A DNA stretch of 64,000 nucleotides from Aspidiotus rigidus (Eukaryota; Arthropoda; Insecta; Hemiptera; Diaspididae), in the NCBI GenBank assembly GCA_035079385.1, contig JAVHKY010000003.1, positions 25,497,501 to 25,561,500 of the forward strand. Direction: 5' to 3'. The first letter of the stretch is position 1, and every line of letters starts with the position of its first letter. The notes beneath the pieces are model-generated. The model was given only the letters and a program-made list of their open reading frames with translations, made no database searches and was not told the DNA's origin. The position numbers were made by a program, and so were the translations under genes. Below, piece after piece: positions 1-11,986 of this stretch.

Positions 1-2230
1 TAAATGATCATTTCTTTCAACTTCGTCTTCTAATAAAAGACTAAAATTAATCGGGCATGATAACGCATCCGACTACATTGCATTTCGCCGAATACTATCA
101 TGATGAATATGGTACCTGCGGTTTATGCCTTTATTCCGTATCTATCACGGAAATGTGAAATTCGAATAGAGTATTTCTCTTCGGCCGTATGATTTTCGTC
201 TTTTTCTCTAAAGAGGTCGGTTCTCCTAGCCTACTTCACCGGTGGCCACCAATTTCGGAGAGGCTATGTGAGAAACGAACTCAAGAGACTGCATGCAAGG
301 TGTAATTAATATTTTATTCACCTACTTAACTAGCTAGCTTTCTTCGAAGTGCACCATTTTCCGTTTTACAAAGTCTCCTATGTCAGTCACTTTGAAGTTT
401 TTCCGGAAACCAAAAGTCCAATCAATCTCCCCAGACCGGTCATTGCCGTGGGTTCGATGCCTCTCAACGAATGCTCAGCCACGATGAGGAACATCACTTA
501 GAAGGAAATGGCAAAGATTTACTTCAACCAGCGAAAAGGAGACTCGCGTGCTCGGCTCTTAGCAGCGGTATTGTTCTTGGACTTCTTCAATATCTCAATT
601 ATGACGAGCGGTTGAATATCCTCTAAGTTGGTGAGTCCGATCTAAAACTTTATTATCGACGAGAATCAAGTTGGAAGTGTGCGATCCAACTTTCGGTTGT
701 GTTTATTTATTTAAGAACCGAATAACTAATCGATATTCGATTTCTCGTGGAAACAAACAAGGCGGGGAGTAACCTTGATACCACGAATATGCCATTTTTA
801 TCTGCTTTCGAACGTTTTCGAATGAACTTTATTACGGACAAATTATTTCCGATTAGTAATTGATGAGACGAAAGATCGTCATATTCGAAATTTAACAACC
901 CGATTTTACGCGGGCTTCGCAAATATTCTATTTCATCATATTGCATCGTTCGAAGGCAGCGCCGTATCGCTCGGCGTGGTCGGTGGTAGATCGCACGTGT
1001 TACTTTTTCATATTTTTGTTGGTCCATATTGCGTCGTCAACCTGCTTAAAATACTACTCTAGAGCATTCGTCATGCAATCAGCTAAACTGCTGAAGACAA
1101 GAATTTCGGCGACTTCCTGTCAGCCACTGTGTTTCTTATCACTTTTTAATAATGGAAAAGTATTGACGCGACCAACCATATCTACCCCGCACCTATTCTC
1201 TGCTCTGCCCTCAAATCTGCGGCATACATCATACTCCTCGATATCAGCGGAATTCTGCGTAAAAACAAAAAGCCAGCGAAGCTCGATGGTGTTCGATTAT
1301 ATTCTTTTGTCAAGCCTCATAAAACCTAAAAATTTTATCACCTAGCAGCTGTTGACATTCGCTACTATTTCTCCGAATTCTTACCCACGGAAATCACGAG
1401 CTCCACCACGTGTCGAAGACATTACGTCATCTTTTCTGTGCCTTCCCGAGTTGAGTATTTTACTCTTCAACTGGCTTCATCGCTTTGTGAATGGCCTTCG
1501 TATGTTTCACCAGTAACCTAAATATCGTGACGCATCTTAAATCCGAACGACTTATTCAATATTGTCGTAACTTTTGCGAATTGTTTTTCTCATTAGAGAT
1601 AACGCCTTACGGGCGTTTGTTATTTTTGAGTGCGTCTTTACGTACTTGTACTTTACCTCGTGAAAACTCGTCCTCTTTTCGTCCAAAGTGCTATAATTGA
1701 TAGTGCTGCATTATCATATTTTACCACTCAGACGAACATCAATATTTTCGGTTCGTCTTTATCACTTCATTTTGCTATCTTTGTGTGTGTGTGTGTGCCC
1801 GCTTTCTCAGTGGCATTTCTCTGTTTGTCGCACCTAATATGCGTATTGCTCTTGCAATTTCATCCGTTCATCACTTCCCTATAATTTCTCCTTTCTAGTC
1901 ATCAGTGATTACCCTTTATTTTCATCTGCAATTATCCTTATTGAAAATATCATTGGAAAAACGACCCACTATCGATTAAAAATGTTATCAATTCGCTTGA
2001 ACGTATTCCCGCTCCCTTACTTTCTTCTCATTCTTATCGTCCTTATTTATTTATACATTGCATTTATCGTAATGTATTGCGTCTCAACATCGACACGGAG
2101 CTTATAAATGGATTATTGTCTTCTCAATTGTCTCTTGTCTCCCAGTGAGTGCCCCACTCTCTTTTTAGAGTGTATGAAGTCGAAAATTTACTTTCGATGG
2201 TGATATCGATAATATTATGTAAAATAATTC
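1..2230. other. Left flank, no supportable gene
   Basis: Open frames here are short and lack recognisable motifs. A (GT)n run lies at 1782-1797. On the minus strand from about 1345 to 710 one frame reads like protein for short stretches between several stop codons, which could be an old decayed coding sequence, but I cannot assign it. No upstream copy of the LTR found at 8320-8554 was seen here. Confidence 0.5.
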
Positions 2231-2238
2231 GCAGAAAA

Positions 2239-4230
2239 ATGAATGACCCTTCAAAATTTAATGATTCCGCGGAGGAGGACAGTATTTTGAATTATACCGA
2301 TTCTTAAAGTTTTAAAGAGCAGATTTCATCGCCTACTGAGGTTACTGCACCTAGCGCTTTGCGCAAAGACACAACAAAGCCTGAAAGTGACCCTGTTAAT
2401 CAACCTAAAGTGCAATGTCACCAGGAAAACTCTCACGCCTCTGCTGAAAAGAAACGTAATTCATCACCAGTCTAATAGAAATCCGTCACGGGAGAAACCT
2501 TCTTGTAAGGAGGCACCTCCCAGCAAAAATAAGAAGCACGGAGATGTATTTACGAGTTCTAGGGCGAAAGCTCATAAAAATACTCCGCATTTCGAAAGTG
2601 TAAATTTGATTAAACCTCAAAGTAAAAAGTTATAATCAATTTGAAAGTAAAACATACCTCCTTGTCTTCTTTCTCTCACGTTCCCACATCTACATCTCAA
2701 TTTAATATGAACTCTTTTTCTTCCCCAGCTCCTAATTGGTCTGAGGAGCAGAATCCTCCTCAGTAGACTGAGGCACAGGTATGGTAGGTGTTTCAAGAGT
2801 TGGTGAGTCCTTTATTTCATCATTTTCATGTCTTACTCGAGAGAGTGAAACAAATTTTAAAGAGGCAAGAGCCTCCTCGATTTTTGACAGCAATTCAGGC
2901 TTTATAAACTTTGTCTGATGGCATGCCTTTGAAACTGCCACCATCGATACCAACTTACTCACCACCTCCCCCCGTTACTAAAGCGCCGATACAACCCAAA
3001 ACCCGTGGTTGTTCGTTATCTAAGAAAATCATGAGACTCTTCCTGCAAAATTTCAACTAATTCTCTTCCACCGCCCAAGAATGGGCAAGCTCAAGTTGAG
3101 CCGATGAATACGTCATCTCCGGCACCTCTTTTGCCATCAAGGCACTGTCAATTGCTGCACCGCAGCCAATTACCATCTGTGAGTTTAATAATAGTTTACT
3201 TACTTTAAAATTTTATCAACTGGCCGCTAATGTTGTTTTGGGCAAAGGGATTCGTTTTGAGACTTGGAAACAGTATTTATATTATACCCTGCAGGCTCCA
3301 GGGCTATTACACGTCATTGACCCACAAAATCATCCTCCCCCACGAACGATAATACGATTCTTGCTCTCCATAAAATCAGATTTCCTGAAATAATTGCTCA
3401 ACGACTCTCGGTGAGCGACTTGAATAAAATATCGCATATATAATCAATCCAATTGAAGTCATGCAGACTCTAGAGAGTCAAAAACGTCCCGGCTATTCCG
3501 GGACGAAAGGCGATACTGAGCTCAGAGAGCTTATGAATGTGCAGTATGTCTCCCTTAAAGTAAATCCGCAGTCGTATGTTACGATTTAAAAAAAAAAAAA
3601 AAGTTTCCGACATTTGCGACAGTACGTTTAATCTTTCGGATGAAATAGTCTCAAGTCGCTTTTAAGAATCTGTGATGCAGATTATCCCAGCAATAGTACA
3701 ATACGCCCATCAATATAAACTGATTTATAATAATTCACAAAAAGTTCCTCATTCTCATGTTTGAGAATTGTTTATTTCAATGGCTCACGCCAAGGGCCGC
3801 AATTTAGAAAGAAAACCTTATCAATCCTTTATACCGCAAGGACCAAAAAGGGGGTTTAATTCGAGAGATTCGAAACCCACATTTAATAAAAATATCAATA
3901 ATGGTAATAGACCACATAATCGGCCACAAAACAATACAAATAACTGTTCTTCTTGGTGCACAATCGTCGCACCTAGTACTCACGAAAGAGATGGGCACGA
4001 GGTGGATACTATAATCGCTATGATCGAAGACGTAATGATAATAACTTTAATGATTCTTCTAATTAATACTCGTCATTCTTCCTTTCTTTCTCGAAGGAAT
4101 AACCATCCTCCTCCTAAATCTAAAGATCGAATAAAAGTAATTCCGAAGATCGGAAAGCTTCAACTGATAATAATGACGGTAAAACGTTTTCAGCTTATCC
4201 TATAAAGTTCATCGCATATGGGTCACTCCG
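2239..4230 (+). pseudogene. copia gag remnant
   Basis: The likely start is the ATG at 2239, after an AT-rich leader, with a hydrophilic, acidic N-terminus (MNDPSKFNDSAEEDS...). The frame then breaks repeatedly. A capsid-like stretch can be followed around 3170-3330 (NNSLLTLKFYQLAANVVLGK and a downstream W-K-Q-Y-L-Y-Y segment). A low-complexity N/R/P-rich tail at about 3780-3950 is typical of nucleocapsid regions, although no intact CCHC zinc knuckle was seen. Assignment as gag rests on position upstream of integrase and reverse transcriptase plus this composition; the sequence alone is not diagnostic. Confidence 0.6.
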
Positions 4231-5538
4231 CAGGTGCGGAAGCCGTCATAAAAGTGCACTCAAATCTGACTATTCGTCTGGTAAAAATTATATTACTGCT
4301 CGTGCATGTTCAGGGTCAGGCTGCAATAAAATTGTGTTTCCATCAGGCGATCATTTACACTTGATTAAAGCTTTCGACGCTCCTTATAACATAGCAGTTG
4401 CAAATCCTAATGAGGATGTCTGCCTACCTATTTATTAAGTCGATAACTTGAATATTCTCCCGAAATGTGTTACAATTTTAAATCTGGGTGAATTCAATAT
4501 TTATGACAATATTCGAGAAAATCTTTCGATTCGTCCTTTTGTAGATCAAGGATACCCAGTAATTTATTTCAAGCACTCAGTGCACGTCGTCCATAAAGAC
4601 TCTTTGTCTCCGACGTCTATTCGCTCTATTTTACTTGTGTTCCCTGCCTTGTGGTTTTTCAACCTACGAGTTCCAACAGAGTTGGACTCGCAAGCAGTCG
4701 CTTCTGTAGCGAGGAAAAACGGATTTTTTTCAGAGTTTACCAATGATTTTACGACTCAGTCCAAACTAAAAGAATATCTGACTTCCATTCCTCATTGTTC
4801 ATTAGATGATCTTAACAAATTAGAGGAACAGGAAATCCGGTCTATTAAGTGGCCAACTTGCCCGTCTGTGGCATTATCGGTTGGGACATCCTAGCGTATC
4901 AGTTATGCGCAAGCTTGTGCAGACGCTGCCTGAACTTTAAGGCATTACCATCTCAGACTCAATCCAAGATTGTCATTTGAGATTGTCACCCTTGTAAACT
5001 GGCCAAAGCTAAAAGCTCTTACTTACCAAAGTTCGCACTCGAGCACCACAACCGCTCGCACCTATACATACCGATGTGCTAGAGCCGGTCTTACCACCGG
5101 CGTACCCTTCTAGAGACGAATGTATCTACGCAATTGTAGACAATTTTTCCAGATATGGATATGATTTTCCCCATAATAACTCAAAATGAGGTGCGTGTCG
5201 GACTCGAAAGTTTCTTTGAGGAGATGGATCAAATGGTTCCCTATTACTGTACTACAAAGTCCATTAGACTGGGCCATGGAACGCCGTACCGTACGGCGCT
5301 CTCGTATACAATGTATTACCACAAAAAGCGGTGAATAATTAAATGCCTTGCACGGTTCTTTTCAAACGAATGCCTTCACTTATAACTCTCCGAAGATTCG
5401 GATGTGTTGCTCATGAAACTCTGCCCAAGAAAGTAGGTAAATATACAGATAGAGCTAAACGAAAGTTTTTCACCGGTTTATCAACCAATGGTGCTTAATT
5501 GTTAGATCCTGATACAGGATCAATTCAGAACGTTTCAA
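4231..5538 (+). pseudogene. copia protease and integrase remnant
   Basis: At about 4305-4360 the reading GSGCNKIVFPSGDHLHLI resembles the copia aspartic protease core, normally D-S-G-C-x-K; the catalytic Asp appears to be replaced by Gly. A 148-codon stretch follows (4448-4894). From about 4870 comes the pre-integrase signature HYRLGHPSVSVMRKLV, then an integrase core-like segment at about 5065-5165 with H-T-D-V and A-I-V-D-N-F-S-R-Y-G, matching the copia region around the first catalytic Asp. Several frame changes separate these segments. In life the protein would process the polyprotein and insert the cDNA; this copy cannot. Confidence 0.8.
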
Positions 5539-6970
5539 ATGTTACTTTCACAGAATCTCAAGTCTCCGGCCATCATTATGGCCCTTTTTGCACAGACTCC
5601 TTTCCGCGACCCTATAAAACTTGGACGACCTATTTCAGCAGCAGATGCTGATGTCGAATTTGAACACGACGAATCGTTTCGTCCTCCTCCAATAAAAAAG
5701 AGGAAAATTAGGTCAGTAGAAACTGAACATCAATATTATACTCCGGCAACCCATAAAAGAGCTCCTCTAAAAATGCAACTCAATTTATTCGATGTTCTTT
5801 ATGATTATCTTAGTACTAAAGTTAGTGCACTGTACCCTCCCTCTGTTGCCCAGTTCACAATCTGGACTACTTATCCAGCTACACCCAATTTACCTCGGCT
5901 CCAATGTGTTGGAGATCATTATCAACCCATGCGCGTCTGATGATTCACAGCCTTTAGCGCAAGACTCTCGTCCATTTACCACTCTACTTGCACGCCATTA
6001 TATCAACAAAAATCAGTTGATTCCCATGTTCAGGGAGATTCATCTGAGTACCCCTCAGACACTCTTTCATCTTCTTTTGATGATACCTCACTGACGTATG
6101 AACGCTTTTATGCGCGTTTATCACGCTCCGGGGAAGCTATTCATTCTCCACAATCTGTCCAGTGGAAAGATGTAAATCATGAAGAGTTCAAGGCGATGGC
6201 GCAAAATCACACATGGGTCCCTCTTACTCGAGACTCTCTTCCTCGAAGAACTAAAACAATTGATTCTACATGGATTTTTCGTCTCAAGGAAGACCTAGAG
6301 GGTAATTCCAAGTTCCGAGCTCGCCTTGTCGCTCGTGGCTTTACAGACCCCAATCCCTATGATATTATGGAAACATATGCTCCTGTCGCTGATATCAGCG
6401 ATATACTTGCCGTTCTTTCCATCACCGTGAAACATGGCTATTATATTCAGCAATTATGTCAAAGTCGTTTTTCTTCCTGGTATCTTGGATAAACCAGTAT
6501 ATATGTTCTTTCCGCAAGGATATGAAGTAGACAATTTAAACCCTAAAGTACATGTTCTGAAATTATTCCGCTCACCATATGGATTAAAAGTAAGTCCAAA
6601 AAGATGGTACAAAAGATTTTGTGCAACTCTCCAGCAAATGGGCTTTAGGCCTTATGTATCCAAGCCGTGCATTTTTAAGTGGAAATCCACGAAAAATGGA
6701 GTATCCTCAGTCGTCATTCTCGTTCTTTATGTTGACGATATCCTCCTTGTCGGTACTAATCAAAGAAAATGCGAGAAGTTATTCAACAATTAACTACAAA
6801 GTTCAAAATTCCTGATCTCGGTACTCCGAACAAGTTTCTCGGAATAGAGATTGCTTATAATATGATCGAACGTCCTCTCTTCTTCTCTCAGCCGAAGTAC
6901 CTATACCCTCAAATTACTTGAGAATTTCGGCCGTTCTCTCTCTGATCCATCGAAATCGACACCTCTATTA
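5539..6970 (+). pseudogene. copia reverse transcriptase (RVT_2 type)
   Basis: The 5539-5940 frame is a hydrophilic linker between integrase and polymerase. From about 6190 the copia-type reverse transcriptase is clear: an N-terminal W-K-D-V...E-F-K-A-M, then T-W-I-F-R-L-K and F-R-A-R-L-V-A-R-G-F with ETYAPVADISDILAVLSI. After a frame change near 6455 it continues with KPVYMFFPQGYE, LFRSPYGLK and W-Y-K-R-F, and the catalytic YVDDILLVG box at about 6728-6756. Motif spacing fits Ty1/copia. At least two frameshifts break it (near 6455 and 6790). Confidence 0.93.
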
Positions 6971-7728
6971 TGACCATTGAAGCCTCGAAGAAATGAGAGT
7001 CAAATCCTGACGAATTTACTCCTCTACCACCTGTTCACAATCCAGGGAAGCTATCGGTTCATTCATCTTCTTGATGAATTGTACGCGCCCCGCTATTGCC
7101 TTTGCAGTCAATGCGTCTGCTTGGGCGCAAACGAACCCGACAGTGTCGGATTGGCAAGCCTTCGTCCATCGAATTCTTTTTTTACTTCGGAGGTATCCTT
7201 ACGCCAAGGTCTCCTGTATACAGGATCTTCCAGCCTCCTTAAATGGTCCCCAAATGCTTCGTTAGATACGAACGTGGTAACTGCCCGGTCAACTTCAGGA
7301 TACACTCCTCCTGCTTATGATGACCTAATTTCACGGAGAACAAAGAAGCAAACTCACGTTGATCTCTCTTCAGCCGCAGCTGAGTACGTCGCCGCCTCTT
7401 TGGCGTGCCGACACGTGGTCTCACTCAAAGCTCTCTTTGAGTTCTTAAGTTATGACGTACCTAGTCCAATTATTTATGTGGATCACACATCCACCATCCA
7501 CCTAGCCAGTCTCTCAAACAGAAGTCCTTGAAGAACACAGTTCATCTCTGTTTCCACCATATCAGCGTGGAAATACACAACAATACTATTGTTTTCGTAT
7601 GAGTGCCTTTGGTCGATAATTTAGCCGATGTGTTTACAAAAGCATTACCCGAAGCCGGGTTCACTCACTTCCGTGATCAGTTGGTTTCTGATCTTTCACA
7701 TCACTCATTATTGTCCTTGTATTTCTGA
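6971..7728 (+). pseudogene. copia RNase H domain
   Basis: A 184-codon frame (6977-7531) carries the copia RNase H: HVDLSSAAAEYVAASLACRH corresponds to the usual S-x-A-E-A-E-Y segment and IIYVDHTSTIHLA to the D-N-x-x-A segment, here with H-T in place of the expected residues. The frame then breaks at 7531 and resumes in another frame with NLADVFTKALPEAGFTHFR, a hallmark of the copia pol C-terminus, ending at the TGA at 7726-7728. It follows the reverse transcriptase as expected. Confidence 0.88.
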
Positions 7729-8319
7729 TTTCAGAAGAGGACTCAAGCTGTATTGCTTGTTCGGCAGTCAAGTCGAAATGTTATTCGTTTCCTTTTTCTT
7801 TTCTTTTTCGGCTTGCTCATATTATACACATTGATTTTTTGCAATGTTATTTGGATTTAATTGTTTGTGCTGACTATTCTATTTTATCAAGTTTTTGTCA
7901 AGTGTTGACTTACATTTTCTTATTAATTCCGTCTCCTTCTACAGGATCTTTCTTTACTCGCTTATGCTCGGTGATTATTTTTGCAGTACACCGATTTCCC
8001 TTTTTATGGGACTTTTCTTTATTGGTCGACGTTGTCGCTTTTCCTTTCCTTTCATTTGGAATTAATTGTAAACTACCCCTGGCTTTGTTCCTTGCATTTC
8101 ATGCCTCTTCCTTTCAGTGTAATTGTTTCTCCTCTTTCAGTCCACTCGGAGTTTAAGCTTTTTGCTCTACAGAATGAGCCTCGGATCAGTTCCGACATTT
8201 GGCACTCCGTTTTCCCTTGAGGTCCTGGTTTCATCAGGATATGTTCTTTCCCAGGCCACTCAACCTCCTCTCCGTTCAGTAACCGTTGCTGTTTGGGTCC
8301 GGCCACGCCTGGCGGGGAG
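7729..8319 (+). other. copia 3' untranslated region with polypurine tract
   Basis: Pyrimidine-rich, non-coding stretch between the pol stop and the LTR. It ends in the purine-rich GGCGGGGAG at 8311-8319, immediately before the LTR, in the expected place for the plus-strand primer. Its length (about 590 bp) is unusual for a copia and could hide a diverged insertion. Confidence 0.6.
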
Positions 8320-8554
8320 TGTTAGAGTGTGTAGTATAGACAGCCGTGTCCATCCGCGGCTAGCAGCGCGTTCCCTTCTCTTACCGTTCAGCAGTACTCG
8401 CTGCTCTCGCGTACGCTCGTACGTCAGTCGTATTCGTGCACGCTATCGTGCATGTTCACGCGCTGCCTCTGTAGATTCCCGATCATCTCGGGTTAACCCT
8501 TTCTATTGTTCCCTAGTGGGGAATGATCACGAGATGGGCTCAAGCCCTCTAACA
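8320..8554 (+). repeat. 3' LTR of the copia element
   Basis: The 235-bp stretch opens with TGTTAGAG and closes with its reverse complement CTCTAACA, giving the TG...CA ends and short inverted repeat typical of LTRs. A polypurine tract precedes it directly. The body is richer in CG than its surroundings and contains short inverted CGTACG-type repeats at 8410-8430. No second copy is visible in the window. Confidence 0.7.
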
Positions 8555-8610
8555 AATTGAGAGTTACTCAACTACTCGAGAAATCTAAGAAAAAAATTCA
8601 CATTCCCAAC

Positions 8611-8870
8611 TTCAGATAATCCACTACAACTTGGCCAAATTTCATGAGAATCCAACCAGTAGTTTTTGAGGAGTTGCGTGGACAAAAAATCTTATATATA
8701 TATATATAAGGAAACCTGAAATTTTCTTATTAGGGTAGAAGTGATCTAGGACCTCCAAAACGTCGAGAAAATTCATTGCCCCCTCCCCCTGAATACTTTG
8801 CGTCGGGTGTAATACCTCACTTTTTACAAGTAAAAAGTCGGTAAAAGATAATTTCATATTCTTGAATACT
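8611..8870 (-). repeat. Dispersed repeat, copy A
   Basis: Read on the minus strand this matches the plus strand of 42356-42620: both have a CTTTTACCGACTTTT block, AGTGAGGTATTACA, ACGTTTTGGAGGTCC, TCACTT...C, CAGGTTTCCTT, then an AGATTTTTTTG-type block followed by GGATGGATT/GGTTGGATT and GAAA-T-T. Copy A contains a (TA)n run at 8693-8708. The family is unknown; no coding capacity is visible. Copy A begins 57 bp beyond the copia LTR. Confidence 0.7.
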
Positions 8871-9655
8871 GTGTAGAATCAATCAGTTGTCAATCAGTGT
8901 ACCGCGCCAAGTAGCGAAAGCGAAAAGTTCATCATCTTCTCTTGTGATTGGTTAACCCCTCCAGTTTGACCTCATGTCGATTAAACTGGTTTGTCAATAA
9001 TCCAACCAGCTTCTATAGGGTTGAATAACTTTCTCTTCTCTTACCGGATAACGCCAAAGTGTATAAGTGTCAACATGGTTTCATATATTTACTAATTTTT
9101 TACTCGAATTTATTCACTCGTTTTTTTTTTTTTTTTTTTTGGTAATTTGGTTTTGTTTTCGTCATGGTCGGAGGAGAACAGATTAGATTTATTATTCATT
9201 GGTATAGTTATTACAATTTGTATTATTAGCTAGGAAAATTTCTCTGCCGGTCGCCCGTTAGCTTTAATGAAATGCACTATCGCAAGGGTGCAGTCAATGT
9301 ATGTCCGCAAAAACTTGCCTAATATGCTCATCAGCTGGGCCGACGCGTGCTGGTTGTTCGGACAATCTTCTATTCTATAATTTCGATTTTGAAATTTCTT
9401 CATGTATCTACTGTACCTATGCTGAATTTAGCCATTAATTTAGTATGCTCGTTTTTGTAAATGGTTGAGCCGTGAACTATTCTCGATCTCGCTCTTTCGT
9501 TTTTGTGACATAAACTGGTGGTTACTAACTTAAGGCAACTGTAATGTTGCTCCAGTGCGTGTTAGATTGAATCGAGTTGACTCGCGGTACGTTACATATT
9601 TTTGCAATGAACAACAAAAAATACTAATAATTTAGCATCGTGTTCTGGTGGGAAA
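8871..9655. other. Spacer upstream of the four-exon gene
   Basis: No gene seen. A 20-base T run is at 9121-9140. Sequence just upstream of the predicted start at 9656 stays open in the same frame for a few codons back to a TTTAG at about 9632-9636, so an upstream exon or 5' untranslated exon is possible. Confidence 0.4.
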
Positions 9656-11986
9656 ATGTCTAAAGAGGCCAACTATGGAAGATTTGAAAATAAAGTTGTT
9701 TATAAAGGTAACATCTATGGACGAAAGCGAGTGAAGACGTTTTGAGTATTTTTAATAAGCGAGATAAATTTGACGCGTCCCCATGAGTTCGTTGGAGTCC
9801 TTGAAAAGTCTCTTGCAGCAACAAAATTTGTACCCTGCACTCGAGTGCACCTATTGATACTTGAAAGCTGGCACAGAGGTATGAGTTTACCTGCAATGAT
9901 TTCTTTAGGGTTGAAAAAGGGGTGAATTTATAAAAATTTGATATAAGAGTTCGAAAATTTTTGAACTAGGCCCACTCGAGAAGAAATAAAGAGTCAAATG
10001 ATTCATCATTTGCTTTAAAAACAGTGAAATGTGCAGTATTGAAATTTGAGGATTTTTAGAATTTTTCGAGTTGGTTAGAAGTATTGAAAAAGTAGCTCGC
10101 GCGAGGGAGAAGAGCTACGTGCGCTCAAGTGCGTCAAAACATACCTTAGTACCATAATAGTCAACGATTGAACTTGAAAAACAAGATATCGGGGAAAAAG
10201 TTTTTTATTTGTTTACAACTACGAGAACTTTGATGAATGGTGCAGGCTGTAGACTTTCTCTCGTTGTGTATAACGCTATCTACGATCTTACGCAGGAACT
10301 CGTTCACTATTTCTCTAAATTGCGAAATATTGCAAAATTTCAAATGACAATACACAGTATGATGAGATCATGCAATGTAACAAATGATCTTTGAATTTGA
10401 AACTTTTCGAGATCAATCTGAAATGGGTTGCGAAAATTTTTTTGGGTTCGCTATAATAAATAAAATTGAATTCATCACTAGCAGGAATACTTGAAATAAT
10501 AATACTTTGTGAAAAATGATTCAGAAAATATTGTACAGAGAGCGTTGTGCACTCTCTATAATGGGGGAAAAAATAATATCTTAACTTTTTAGGTCAGCCA
10601 AGTTGTCGAAGAAATTCGTACGAGACGGAAAGGAGTGAAGGGGCTTTTTCTTCAATTCTATTATGAAATGATAACGTTAAGGGTAACATAAAATTTTTAC
10701 TGTGACACTTCTCAGTTGCATCGAACGAAAAGGTACCTAAATGCCGACGTGTACGTTGTCGTTTTGAATTAAAAAATATCTCGGTTCTTATGGTATCACG
10801 TATTTAAAGAGACGAAAAAATTGTTATTATTTTTCATTAGAAACATTTTCGAACGAGGACGTATCACGAAGATGAGGCATTCTCAGTTATTTCACGTGTA
10901 AGAAGTGTTTATTTTCGTGGCAGGTCCTTTATAAAGTTTTTTAGAGGCGGTACCTGCCTCTGTACTGCAGGTGTAGTACGGTTCACAGAAATGTCATCTT
11001 TGATGAAGGGAGAAATATCTTATGGTGTGATGCTGCGTGGAAGTTTTCAAGTTTTTGAATGCGCGCTTCATTTTTCTGTATAGGCCTACCAACTTTTCCG
11101 TTTCAGCCTAATTTACGGCACGAGTTAGATGTTGATGATATAATTCTCAGGATCACCTTGTATCTTCTTGTACTGAATTGTTGTTGAAAATATCGTTTTT
11201 TCTTGAAAGTTGAACGGTCTGTCTCTAAGATTAGAGTACAAATGTTGTAGCACTTTTCAAATAACTTTTATAATATAAAGTGTGAGTCTAAAATACTGTC
11301 GAAATGGAAATCTTACGAGGTTTAATTTCCTCCCCCCTTGATTTACCGCAAGCGTGGAGAACACGCAATGTGTCTACAGGGCAAGAACAGCAAGAAAATG
11401 GCAAGTTATTGAGGGACAGGACAAAAAAATTTTTTCTTTCAAATGTATAGATAACTCGGTTATCACAGTGTAGCCGCTGGCCAATTAATCTTCAAAAGAA
11501 CTAAAGAAGAAAAATCCAATGTTTCTTGACATACGAGGAAAATTATGTTCGAATCTTCACTCATTGATTGCTTGTAGAATAAGCAGGGAGGTAATCGACG
11601 TATTATTTGTGAAACATGAGGCAAGAAATTCAAGTTTCCCCTTTCAGTAGACTCCCCGACGCGCGATTTGAAGGCGGTTTGGCGCTATTGTAGATTCTCA
11701 TCATTTAGAGGACTTTACTCTCTGTTGAGTGAGAGAAAGGTGGTAAGTATGATTTTAGAGCATCGTGTACCTCTAATAATTATTGAATTGACGTCTCTGT
11801 TTTCCTTTCATAACTATCTCGTGATCGATGTATTATTTGCATGTCAACTAATGACTATTCTTTTTTTTTTTTTTTTTAATTTAGGTCGCGGAAGTGATTC
11901 GAAACGGAAGATTCTTTCATTTGTCCCAGAAATGCTTCGTAAAGGAGCTTCGAGAGTACAATTTGAAATGCTCTTCATCGATTTAA
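9656..11986 (+). CDS. Predicted small four-exon protein, function unknown
   Basis: Reconstructed from splice signals, with phases that agree at all three junctions. Exon 1 is 9656-9707 (ATG in GGGAAAATG context, donor G|GTAACA). Exon 2 is 9819-9878 (acceptor CTCTTGCAG, donor G|GTATGAG). Exon 3 is 11648-11742 (acceptor CCCCTTTCAG, donor GTG|GTAAGT). Exon 4 is 11885-11986 (acceptor with a long T tract ending TTTAG, stop TAA). Introns are 111, 1769 and 142 bp. The product would be 102 residues, basic and rich in aromatic residues and Cys, with a charged helical stretch (FVKELREY) near the C-terminus. There is no signal peptide or obvious membrane span, and I do not recognise the family. A fused upstream exon, or an extra exon in the long second intron, cannot be excluded. 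Confidence 0.5.

Larger units (their letters stand above)
2239..8554 (+). mobile_element. Degenerate Ty1/copia LTR retrotransposon
   Basis: The pieces lie in the copia order, which distinguishes it from Ty3/gypsy: gag, protease remnant, integrase, reverse transcriptase, RNase H, purine-rich tract, 3' LTR. Each domain is recognisable, but frames change many times and in-frame stops are frequent, so no functional polyprotein can be made. The 3' LTR (8320-8554) starts TGTTAGAG and ends CTCTAACA. I could not find a matching 5' LTR upstream of the gag start, so the element is either 5'-truncated or has a diverged left LTR. Decay is heaviest in gag and the integrase C-terminus and mildest in reverse transcriptase. 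It is an old, inactive copy of an insect-type copia. Confidence 0.9.

Noticed and set aside
430..480. GGTTCGATGCC resembling a tRNA T-loop/B box
   Set aside because: No matching acceptor stem, anticodon arm or A box at the required spacing.
8123..8560. 145-codon plus frame across the copia 3' end
   Set aside because: It runs through the polypurine tract and the LTR; composition is Arg/Ser-rich because of CG-rich LTR sequence, not a gene.
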